Shown here: positions 17,701 through 25,134 of the stretch, one piece after another
Position numbering within the stretch: the first letter of the stretch is position 1
How the letters are laid out: each line of letters starts with the position of its first letter
Source: Alistipes sp.
Lineage (GTDB): Bacteria; Bacteroidota; Bacteroidia; Bacteroidales; Rikenellaceae
Assembly: GCA_017437045.1 (NCBI GenBank)
Contig: JAFSBY010000015.1
Location: 1-64,000 of the forward strand
Reading direction: 5' to 3'
Length of the DNA stretch: 64,000 nt
Program-made: the position numbers and the translations under genes
Notes under the pieces: generated by a model
What the model saw: only the letters and a program-made list of their open reading frames with translations
The model's database searches: none
Told to the model about the DNA's origin: nothing

Positions 17701-17796
17701 GGTCTGGATCCCGAGGTGAGCGACAACGACGGTGTTTACAGCGAGATTATCCCGCGTCCGCGCCTCTACACGTTGCGTCTGAACATTAACTTCTAA
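14746..17796 (+). CDS. SusC/RagA-family TonB-linked outer membrane transporter
   Basis: The 1016-residue protein has a signal peptide (about 1-25), a carboxypeptidase-regulatory-like N-terminal extension (28-100), a TonB-box-like segment ending DEVVVIGYG (108-116), a plug domain (about 118-235) and a 22-strand barrel ending in an aromatic residue (NINF). It imports oligosaccharides into the periplasm with energy from TonB, capped by the SusD protein encoded next. Its signal peptide contains a run of nine C (14798-14806) where slippage would shift the frame. It lies 87 bases after the permease in an A-rich leader. Confidence 0.95.
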   Translation: MRKFLAMCLGLMLIGIATPPLAQAQSGAYKVEGVVVDAAGFPVIGATIIEVGTTNGTTTDIDGKYVLTVKDGNSVVTISYVGYTTVELVASSDALKNVTLQEDLMTLDEVVVIGYGGVKKNDMTGSVVAIKAEDINRGAVTSPDQLMMGKVPGLLVTPASGEPGAGATIRIRGNASLNASNDPLIVIDGVPVTNEGGAGMGNSLASVNPNDIESMTVLKDASATAIYGSRASNGVIIITTKKGMGKGLQVSYNSSYTVKTNAGSIDVMSGSEFADYMTNKYQAATPADAEKIQSLLGYNGKIYNSDWQDMIYRTAFTTDHNISLYGNTEGGIFPYRITMGFNYDQGTVKGGDNSRVNLGVNLAPKFFDEHLTATVNVKAVYNKSNWTNNAVGAALSYDPTKPVHFYNADGSVNKDVANGYYNHGAFASNGQFMPNVNASANPMSALNDWVSYGSTWRSIGNLQLDYKIHGLEDLRLNLNLGYDVAETRGTNYNEVGSFGNIKSGAQDGYNTYRNYNANTLLEFYANYNKEFGMHRIDVMGGYSWQHNFVKNSSLAYLNNDRDQIHPNQATPESRLPHTYQEYYLVSFFGRLNYSLNSKYLFTFTMRQDGTSRFSEDNRWGFFPSAAFAWNIAQENFLVDSKALSALKLRLGWGETGQQEVPGGYYPYIPTYGYLNNGNAQYMPGVAGTLAPNAYNAALKWETTTTWNAGLDFGFLSGRINGSVDYYYRKTTDLLSEVDIPTGMNFTNRLLSNIGEMKNQGVEVSLNLVPVQTEDWNWSVNLNGTWQQTEIGKLNEGGYVKVGETMSGTGGASAIHYPGYQPFTFYLFQQAYDANGKPLQNTYIDRNGDGTISEDDKYLTGCSATPDFYYGISTQVTYKNWDFGINAHGSIGNEAINKMAVDNSTTFQTSLGYDYLNNYNEYSFRTGFTGQNDSNQAYSDLFIEDASFFRVDDINLGYTFRDVGKSKMTIRVAASCQNVFVISDYSGLDPEVSDNDGVYSEIIPRPRLYTLRLNINF

Positions 17797-17816
17797 TCAA
17801 GAGACAAGACAACCAT

Positions 17817-19529
17817 ATGAAAAAGATATTATTATATAGTGTAGCGTTGCTGACCTCGGGTGCACTGAACACCTCGTGTGTGAGCGATCTGGACACGAAG
17901 CCGCTCTCGCCGAATGTCATTACGGCCGATGTGGCCTTTGCCAAGCCCGAGAGCTACGCCCAGTATGCCAACTATGCATACGCCTATTTCTCGCTTGTAT
18001 CGCAGGGCGATCCGGGTTCGTCGGATATCGCTGTCGATAACGCCGGTCAGAGTGAGTTCATTCGTCAGTACATGGGTCTGAATGAGCTGTCGGCTGACTC
18101 GTTCAAAATCATCGACGCATGGTCGGATGACTATGTGAAGCCGCTTCAGTATGGTTACTGGACGGGTACGAATGCCGCTGTGATGGCTGTTTATCTGCGT
18201 GGTCTGAAGGCTGTTGCCATGTGCAACCAGTTCCTCGATGAGGCCGTTTCGGGCGATGGTGCCGTGACGGGCCGTGGCCACGAGGCTGTCTTGGACGATG
18301 TTCGCGCTTATCGTTCGGAGTTGCGCCTGCTGCGCGCCATCTATTATGAGATCCTGATGGACCTGTTCGGCAACCCGCCCATCGTAACGCTGGAGAGCAT
18401 CCAGAGCGGCTCGCTGCCCAAGCAGATCGGTCGCAAGGCCCTCTTCGAGTGGATCGAGTCGGAGTTGCTCGCACTGACCGAGGATGAGAATCTGCCCGCA
18501 CGTCCGATCAGCTACCCGCGTCTGTCGAAGGGTGCTGCCTGGGCTGTCTTGGCTCGCATGTATCTCAACGCCGAGGTCTACACGGGTACGGCTCGCTGGG
18601 AGGATGCCAAGAAGGCTGCCGAGAAGGTGATCAACGAGGGTGGCTATGAGCTTTGCCCGAACTATAAGTATCTCTTCTTGCAGGATAACTCGACCAATGG
18701 TGCCCAGAAGGAGTTCATCATCGCTGCGCTCTACGATTCGGAGGCTACGCCGAGCTACGGTGGTACGACCCACCTGGTGCAGGCTACCGTGAACGAGACG
18801 ATGGCTACGCAGGAGATTCACCAGCTCTTTGGTCTGGAGAACCCGATCTACAACGGTAACTGGAACGGTTACCACGTGTCGAACGACTTCGTGATGAAGA
18901 ACTTCGACCTGCAGGGTGTTGTTTGGGGTGGTTCGGAGATCGCTTGGGGCTATGATGTAGAGAAGAGCGACAAGCGCGCTGCCTTCTACAACTACGGCTT
19001 CACGAACGACTTCGTAAACGAGACCTCGATCCTCAATACGGGTTGGGCTTGCTTGAAGTGGGTTCCGCTGGATTCGAACAACTACTCGAAGATGGCAGCC
19101 GAGGGTTATGCCTTCTCGTCGGCCGACTTCCCGATCATGCGTCTGGCCGAGATGTATCTGATTGCAGCCGAGGCCGAGGCTTGGATGAAGGGTGGTCAGC
19201 TCTCGTCGAGCGATCAGGGCTACCAGTACATCAAGACGATCTACGCACGTGCCAATGGTGAGGCTGCAGCCCAGAATCTGCCCTTCACGATTGACCTGGA
19301 TTGGATCCTCAAGGAGCGCGTACGCGAGCTCTATTGGGAGGGCCACCGTCGTGTCGATCTGATTCGTCACAACCTCTTCCTGACGGCCGAGTATCCGTGG
19401 CCCTATAAGGGTGGTAGCAAGGCCGGTGTTGCCGCGTTGGAGAGCCATCGCGAGGTCTATCCGATCATCTCGTCGGATATGATCACCAACCCCGAGCTGG
19501 AGCAGAATGCCGGCTATCCGCGTCAGTAA
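17817..19529 (+). CDS. SusD/RagB-family surface glycan-binding lipoprotein
   Basis: The 570-residue lipoprotein (Cys21 in LNTSC) has the all-helical SusD fold with TPR-like pairs in the N half. The C-terminal RagB region ends with the typical LKERVRELYWEGHRRVDLIRH stretch near 500-520 and a final Pro-Arg-Gln. It caps the SusC barrel outside the cell and helps bind starch-like glycans. It begins 20 bases after susC, which places it in the same operon. Confidence 0.94.
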   Translation: MKKILLYSVALLTSGALNTSCVSDLDTKPLSPNVITADVAFAKPESYAQYANYAYAYFSLVSQGDPGSSDIAVDNAGQSEFIRQYMGLNELSADSFKIIDAWSDDYVKPLQYGYWTGTNAAVMAVYLRGLKAVAMCNQFLDEAVSGDGAVTGRGHEAVLDDVRAYRSELRLLRAIYYEILMDLFGNPPIVTLESIQSGSLPKQIGRKALFEWIESELLALTEDENLPARPISYPRLSKGAAWAVLARMYLNAEVYTGTARWEDAKKAAEKVINEGGYELCPNYKYLFLQDNSTNGAQKEFIIAALYDSEATPSYGGTTHLVQATVNETMATQEIHQLFGLENPIYNGNWNGYHVSNDFVMKNFDLQGVVWGGSEIAWGYDVEKSDKRAAFYNYGFTNDFVNETSILNTGWACLKWVPLDSNNYSKMAAEGYAFSSADFPIMRLAEMYLIAAEAEAWMKGGQLSSSDQGYQYIKTIYARANGEAAAQNLPFTIDLDWILKERVRELYWEGHRRVDLIRHNLFLTAEYPWPYKGGSKAGVAALESHREVYPIISSDMITNPELEQNAGYPRQ

Positions 19530-19574
19530 AAGCAAAGGCAAAAGTGTACTAACTTTCAAAAAAGAGATAACAAT

Positions 19575-20696
19575 ATGAAATATTTGAAATATTTGTCGAT
19601 GTTCGTTGCCGCAGCCTTTGCTTTTGCATCGTGCGAGACCGGTATTGACGAGTATCGTTTGGCCCCGCAGGATGAGCTGCAGCCGCTGACGATCAACGAG
19701 CAGGGCAGCATCGTAGTGTCGGCCGACAATATGAAAGAGATGGTGACCTTCACCTGCTCGCAGGCCGATTTCGGTCAGCCGGTGGCCGTGACCTATAAGT
19801 TCTTCCTCACGAAGGGTGACCTCGAGGTTGCTCTGGGTGATTCGTCCTATCCCTCGATTTCGTTGGAGAAGTCGGTGGTGAACGGTTTGGTGGTTAATAA
19901 CCTGAAGGTTCCTGCCGAGACGACGGCCGAGGTGAGTGCCTATGTAGTGGCTTACGCAGGTGGTTCGTCGATCTGCACGCCCAAATCGAATGTCATTTCG
20001 TTCAATGTGACGACCTTCGAGTCGAGCCTCAAGTACTACCACATCTGCGGTGTGCTCAATGGCTGGGATGCCGGTAAGGCTCTGCTCTTCTGGGAGAAGG
20101 AGGGTGGTACGAACATCTTCGAGGGTATCTATTACTTCCCCGAGGATGCTACGAATACCCCGGGTCAGTCGGGCTTCAAGATCCTGCCGAACCAGGCTTG
20201 GGACGGCGGTGAGATGGGCCACGGCAACTTTGCCCAGGTAGGTCCGAACATCGGTTCGTCGAGCGACGGTAACCTCTTGATTCCTGCCGGTATCTGGCAG
20301 GTGACGGCCGACATCGCTGCCAAGACGGTGGCTATCACGGCTATTTCGGAGGTGGCTCTGAAGGGTACGATGGCCGAGTCGAACTGGGATCAGCCGGTTC
20401 ATCTGACGCACGTGATTCCCGACAACGTATGGCGCAGTGAAAAGGCCTACGAGGGTGGCACGGAGTTCAAGGCCTTCATCAATGGCGGTTGGTATGGCGT
20501 CGATAGCGGTGATTCGCCGACGCCGGTAGAGGGTAGCTGCTACAACTATGGCGGCTCGGAGACGACGATGGACATCTTTACGGGTCACGCCCTGCAGGAT
20601 GGCGAGAACATCAAGGTTCCGGCTGATGGTAGCTACTACATCAAGCTCTACCTGGATCGCACCCCCTGGTTGGTTACGTTTGAGAAAGCGGAATAA
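19575..20696 (+). CDS. SusE-like outer membrane lipoprotein
   Basis: The 373-residue lipoprotein (Cys20, FASC) has an N-terminal SusE-type Ig domain (about 30-150; a VTFTCSQADFG strand where SusE proteins usually have FTW). One or two SusE/F starch-binding-like modules follow (about 155-270, opening YYHICGVLNGWD, and 275-373). SusE and SusF in Bacteroides thetaiotaomicron bind starch at the surface without cleaving it. The gene follows susD and precedes a strong intercistronic hairpin. Confidence 0.8.
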   Translation: MKYLKYLSMFVAAAFAFASCETGIDEYRLAPQDELQPLTINEQGSIVVSADNMKEMVTFTCSQADFGQPVAVTYKFFLTKGDLEVALGDSSYPSISLEKSVVNGLVVNNLKVPAETTAEVSAYVVAYAGGSSICTPKSNVISFNVTTFESSLKYYHICGVLNGWDAGKALLFWEKEGGTNIFEGIYYFPEDATNTPGQSGFKILPNQAWDGGEMGHGNFAQVGPNIGSSSDGNLLIPAGIWQVTADIAAKTVAITAISEVALKGTMAESNWDQPVHLTHVIPDNVWRSEKAYEGGTEFKAFINGGWYGVDSGDSPTPVEGSCYNYGGSETTMDIFTGHALQDGENIKVPADGSYYIKLYLDRTPWLVTFEKAE

Positions 20697-20717
20697 AGGA
20701 GTGAGTGAATAGATAAC

Positions 20718-20756
20718 GACTGTGGGCCGCGGCCCTCGAAGCTACGGCCCGCAGTC
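20718..20756 (+). promoter_or_regulatory. Intercistronic hairpin in the starch operon (1)
   Basis: GACTGTGGGCCG pairs over 12 bases with CGGCCCGCAGTC (one G-U pair) around a 15-base loop. No U run follows, so it is more likely an RNA stability or processing element than a terminator. Confidence 0.6.
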
Positions 20757-20776
20757 ACCAAAAAGAAACGACAGTT

Positions 20777-23700
20777 ATGAAAATTTTCAGATATTTAACG
20801 GCCTTGGTGATGGCTCTTGTGACCTTCACCGCCTGTGAGCAGGATCAGACCGATATGATCTCGAAGGATGTCGTGGCTCCTGTGATGGACGAGCACGCAT
20901 CGATCCTGATGACCAAACCGACTGCCGATGAGACGGTATCCTTCACTTGGAAGGCTGCCCGCAACCTGGCAGGTACGGTGACCTACCACCTCTATGCCGC
21001 TATTGACAACGAGTCGTTGCAGCTGGGTTCGACGGAGGCTACCTTCTACACGCTTCCGAAGGCTGCCCTGCGTCAGGCTTTGCTCGATGGTTTTAACAAG
21101 GATGGCAACGAGAATTTCGATATCAATGTCTATGTGATCGCCGACAATGGTGTGCAGAGCGTTGAGTCGGGCTCGGTGACGGTAACCTGCTACGTATGGG
21201 GTGACTTCATGGCTCCCATCGTTGAGATCGACGAGTCGATTCCGGCCGAGGGTCTGGTGCTGAGCGACGAGGTTGTGGATGCACAGCCGCTCTTGTCGTG
21301 GAGCGAGGCTAAATTCGAGGCCGGTCAGGATGTGACCTACAAGATCGAGATCGTGCTCCCCGATGGTTCGCGTGTGACGGTAGCCGAGAAGGTGGCCGGT
21401 ACGAGCTATACGACGACCTATGCCGCACTGAATACGCTTCTCTTGTCGGCCGGTTATGCCAAGGATATGCAGCATGAGATTACGTTCGTCGTGACGGCTT
21501 TTGCTGCCGAGACGCCCGATTACTATGCCGAGTCGTTGGAGTCGGAGCCTGTGAAGATCAACATTACGACCTACACGCCCGCTTATCCGGAGTTCCTCTA
21601 CATGGTGGGTGGTTTCAATGGTCTGAATTGGAAGGATACGGCCGAGCAGTCGCCGCGTCTGACCGGTGATCCGAATACGGGTATCTACCATGGTATTGTG
21701 ACGGTTTACAACGGTGATGCGAAGTTCTTCTATGTAAACCCGCGTACGGAGGCTGAAGTATGGGTCGGTGGTGCGCTGGAGAATAGCGTATGGAAACTCG
21801 ATTCGACTGCTGCAGCAGAGAACATGACGTTCTCGAATGGCACCTATATCCTCTATGTGGATTTGGGTAATAACACGATGTACTATCGTTCGGTTACGAA
21901 GTTGGGTCTGATTGGTAGTGCTACATTTAACGGTACGGCCGGTGATTGGTCGGCTGATGTTGAGTTTACGTTCAACGAGGAGACGCTTGCTTGGGAGCTC
22001 AAGGGCTTGGCCGTGAATAACACCGAGGGTGCATTCAAGGCACGTGTAAATGGTGCTTGGGGTGACCCGAACAGCGAGGAGATGGGTTATAACTTCGGTT
22101 TGGCTAATACGGCTAATCCCGATCTGACGGCGCTGGTACACAACGGTTCGGATATTCCTGCGACGGTTGTAGGTCAGGGTACGTTCGATGTTGTGATGAA
22201 CTTCTCGGGTGCTGCGAACTACGCGATGACGTGGACGCTGACCGGTGAGGCTGAGGAGATCGTTCCCGATGATAAGGTCTATGGTCTTTGCGGTGACCAC
22301 AATGGTTGGGGTACGCCCGACCCGAAGTTTGTGGCAGCAGCCGAAGAGGGCTGGTTCGTATTGAAGGGCTTCGAGGCTACGGCCGGTGGTCAGTTCAAGG
22401 TACGTGTAAACGATGCTTGGACCGAGGGCTGGGGCGTTTCGGCCGAGGTGAAGATCGGTGAGACCTATACCCTCTCGCCGGGTGGTATGGATAACAACCT
22501 GGTATGGGCTGAGTCGGGCGTATACGATGTATATTGGAACCCCACGACGCTCGAGCTCTATGTAACGGCCGGTGTACCTGTGACCTACAACCTCGTAGGT
22601 TCGATGAACGGCTGGAATGTTGCTGCTACGGACTACGATCTGACGAACCACACGAATGGTGGTTATAAGGTCTTCAAGGGCGTAAGCTTTGCTGCAAACG
22701 ATGAGTTTAAGATTGCCCAGAACCACGATTGGGCTGTTAGCTTCGGTCTGCCGGCTGATACGTCGCTGGTGCTGGGTGAGGCTATTACGCTGACGTCGGA
22801 TAATGGTGCCAATATCGTTGTTGCCGAGGCCGGTGATTATGATGTTTACTTCCACCCCGATACGAAGGTGATGTTTGTGGTTGTGGCCGGTGCTGATGAC
22901 CCGACCGTGGCTCCCGAGCCCGAGCAGCCTGCAGAGGATGTCTATTCGATTGCCGGTACGTGCAACGAGTGGGGTGAAACGGATATGGTGAAGGCCAAGA
23001 ATGGCTTCTATGTTGCTGCCGGTGTGGAGTTTGCTGCTGCCGGTGAGTTCAAGTTCAAGAAGAACCACAGCTGGGCTGATGCAGACTGCTGGGGTGTAGC
23101 TGAGGGTACGACGGTGACGCTTGGTGAGCCGATCGCACTGATTCAGCCGGGTGGCAACATTGTCGTGCCGGCCGGTACGTATGACCTCTACCTGAATCCT
23201 GCAACCGATGTTGCTTATGTCGTGACGGCCGGCTCGGAGGATCCGACGGGTCCTGCCGGTAACGTGTCGATCTACGGTCTGGTAGGAGATCTGAACGGTT
23301 GGAATGCTCCCGACGTGAAGTTCACCGATACGGGCAATGGCGAGCACGTGCTGCTTGGTCAGACGCTGACGGCCGGTCAGGGCTTCAAGATCCGTGCTAA
23401 CGAGGAGTGGAACGACGCCGAGAACTATGGTATCTCGCCTGCCGGTAATGTGGCCATCGACGCCGAGATCAAGATGACGCTGGGTAGCGGCAGCCAGAAT
23501 ATGTCGGTCGAGACGACGGGTACGTACGACCTCTACTTCTATCCTGCCGACCTGAAGCTCTATGTGATGACGCCGGGTAAGACGCCTGCCGATGCCGGTG
23601 AGCCGGTTGTTCCTCCCACGCCCGAGAAGGATGTATTCTCGATTGCCGGTACGTGCAATGGCTGGGCCGATACGGATATGGAAGAGGCCGGTAACGGTGT

Positions 23701-25048
23701 CTATAAGTTGGCCGGTGTAACCTTTGCACAGGGTGATGAGATCGCCTTTAAGTTCAAGAAGAACCACAGCTGGGCTGATGCAAACTGCTGGGGTGTAGCT
23801 GAGGGTACGACCGTGACGCTTGGTGAGCCGATCGCGCTGATTCAGCCGGGTGGCAACATCTTCGTGCAGGCCGGTACGTATGACATCTACTTCATCCCTG
23901 CAAGCTCGACGGCTTATGTCGTAACGGCCGGTGCAAACGACCCGACGCAGGGTACGACGCCGACGACTGCCTACTCGTTGGTGGGTACGATGAACGGTTG
24001 GAATGTAGCCGATACGACCTACGATATGATCGTTTCGGGCTCGATCTACACGATCCAGAATGTAAAGTTCGATGTCGAGGGTGCATTCAAGGTGGTTGAG
24101 GAGCATAGTTGGGATAATGCCGATTATGGCTTGGCCGATGGTGTTACGATGGAGCTTGGCAAGGCCGTGCAGTTGGCCGCTGAGTCGCAGACTAATATTC
24201 CGGTCGCTGCCGGTATCTACGATATGAGCTTCGATGCCGAAGCCAAAACGATCACCGTAACGAAGGTGGGTGATGTGGACACGAGCAATACGGTCTATAC
24301 GTTAGCCGGTACGCACAACGGATGGAACGGCTCGGATGCAGCTTATCAGTTTGTTGCCGAAGGTGACGAGCTGGCTCTGAAGGGTGTAGTCTTCTCGACT
24401 GCCGGAGAGTTCAAGGTGGTTGCCAACGGTGCAAGCTGGTATGGCGGTACGTTGAGCAATGGCGTAGTTGCCCTCTCTACTTCGGGTAACAACGTAGCCA
24501 TCGAGGCCGGTACGTATGATATGTATCTGAACGTGAAGACGATGGAGTTGCGCGTGTCGGCAGCACAGACGGTCGAGCCCGAGCAGCCTGCTACGCCTGC
24601 TGTGCTGGAGTGGGGCAATGATCTCTTTGAGACGCTGACCAATCAGTATGGTAGCGGTGTAAATGTCGAGGAGGATATCGACTTTGGTAACGGTCTGACC
24701 TTTACGGCCGGTGGCGGTAAGGGTAAGTTTGGCTCGAACGATGGTGCCTATCGTTTCCAGCTGGGTGGTACGGGTAATGGCAGCAAGTGTGTGCTGAATC
24801 TGCCTGTTACGGGTCCCGGTACGCTGACGATCGACATTCAGTCCAGTGGTTCGGTAACGGATCCGCGTACGGTTGCTGTCGATGTGGATGGCTCGCGTGT
24901 AAACGGCGATGGTGCAAATGCTATTCAGGAGGAGCGCCAGGTCTATACGATCGAGTGCTCGGCAGCCAAGGCTGGTTCGATCGTGCAGATGTATAGCACC
25001 AAGAGTGGTATCAACATCTTCAACATTAAGTGGACGCCTGCACAGTAA
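20777..25048 (+). CDS. Giant SusE/F-like surface lipoprotein with nine tandem glycan-binding-type modules
   Basis: At 1423 residues this is three to four times the length of SusE or SusF. It has lipobox Cys20 (FTAC), two Ig-like SusE domains (about 28-140 and 145-268), then nine modules of about 100 residues starting near 273, 375, 500, 602, 721, 831, 951, 1064 and 1172. Most open with a strand reading Y-x-L/I-x-G-x-x-N-G-W-N/G, the hallmark of SusE/F starch-binding modules. Short Pro/Glu linkers (710-720, 940-950, 1265-1275) separate some. The last 148 residues (about 1276-1423) form a different, probably beta-sandwich domain that I do not recognise. Modules 5 and 7 share a 39-residue block with two differences (757-795 and 990-1028). 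It probably tethers starch granules or long glucans at the surface. Confidence 0.85.
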   Translation: MKIFRYLTALVMALVTFTACEQDQTDMISKDVVAPVMDEHASILMTKPTADETVSFTWKAARNLAGTVTYHLYAAIDNESLQLGSTEATFYTLPKAALRQALLDGFNKDGNENFDINVYVIADNGVQSVESGSVTVTCYVWGDFMAPIVEIDESIPAEGLVLSDEVVDAQPLLSWSEAKFEAGQDVTYKIEIVLPDGSRVTVAEKVAGTSYTTTYAALNTLLLSAGYAKDMQHEITFVVTAFAAETPDYYAESLESEPVKINITTYTPAYPEFLYMVGGFNGLNWKDTAEQSPRLTGDPNTGIYHGIVTVYNGDAKFFYVNPRTEAEVWVGGALENSVWKLDSTAAAENMTFSNGTYILYVDLGNNTMYYRSVTKLGLIGSATFNGTAGDWSADVEFTFNEETLAWELKGLAVNNTEGAFKARVNGAWGDPNSEEMGYNFGLANTANPDLTALVHNGSDIPATVVGQGTFDVVMNFSGAANYAMTWTLTGEAEEIVPDDKVYGLCGDHNGWGTPDPKFVAAAEEGWFVLKGFEATAGGQFKVRVNDAWTEGWGVSAEVKIGETYTLSPGGMDNNLVWAESGVYDVYWNPTTLELYVTAGVPVTYNLVGSMNGWNVAATDYDLTNHTNGGYKVFKGVSFAANDEFKIAQNHDWAVSFGLPADTSLVLGEAITLTSDNGANIVVAEAGDYDVYFHPDTKVMFVVVAGADDPTVAPEPEQPAEDVYSIAGTCNEWGETDMVKAKNGFYVAAGVEFAAAGEFKFKKNHSWADADCWGVAEGTTVTLGEPIALIQPGGNIVVPAGTYDLYLNPATDVAYVVTAGSEDPTGPAGNVSIYGLVGDLNGWNAPDVKFTDTGNGEHVLLGQTLTAGQGFKIRANEEWNDAENYGISPAGNVAIDAEIKMTLGSGSQNMSVETTGTYDLYFYPADLKLYVMTPGKTPADAGEPVVPPTPEKDVFSIAGTCNGWADTDMEEAGNGVYKLAGVTFAQGDEIAFKFKKNHSWADANCWGVAEGTTVTLGEPIALIQPGGNIFVQAGTYDIYFIPASSTAYVVTAGANDPTQGTTPTTAYSLVGTMNGWNVADTTYDMIVSGSIYTIQNVKFDVEGAFKVVEEHSWDNADYGLADGVTMELGKAVQLAAESQTNIPVAAGIYDMSFDAEAKTITVTKVGDVDTSNTVYTLAGTHNGWNGSDAAYQFVAEGDELALKGVVFSTAGEFKVVANGASWYGGTLSNGVVALSTSGNNVAIEAGTYDMYLNVKTMELRVSAAQTVEPEQPATPAVLEWGNDLFETLTNQYGSGVNVEEDIDFGNGLTFTAGGGKGKFGSNDGAYRFQLGGTGNGSKCVLNLPVTGPGTLTIDIQSSGSVTDPRTVAVDVDGSRVNGDGANAIQEERQVYTIECSAAKAGSIVQMYSTKSGINIFNIKWTPAQ
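23045..23161 (+). repeat. Near-identical module block, copy 1 (within the giant SusE/F gene)
   Basis: This block is matched by 23744-23860. The nucleotide sequences agree almost throughout, including synonymous positions, which points to recent duplication or gene conversion between modules 5 and 7. Confidence 0.8.
23744..23860 (+). repeat. Near-identical module block, copy 2 (within the giant SusE/F gene)
   Basis: This is the second copy of the block at 23045-23161, in module 7. Confidence 0.8.
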
Positions 25049-25061
25049 ATGGATGATTTTT

Positions 25062-25108
25062 CGGACGGGGAGGGCGCAACTGTTAGGGTTGCTCCCTGCC
25101 CCCGACCG
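25062..25108 (+). promoter_or_regulatory. Intercistronic hairpin in the starch operon (2)
   Basis: CGGaCGGGG-GGG-GCAAC pairs with GTTGC-CCC-CCCCGaCCG around a seven-base loop between the giant SusE/F gene and the SusG-like gene. No U run follows. Confidence 0.6.
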
Positions 25109-25134
25109 AACAACGAACAATAATACACGAAACA

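Noticed and set aside
14725..24106. Very long open frames on the minus strand opposite susC, susD and the SusE/F-like genes (about 890 to 1100 codons)
   Set aside because: They arise from the strong codon bias of the plus-strand genes, have no domain, signal or initiation context, and consist of biased Arg/His/Ile/Thr/Leu-rich translation.
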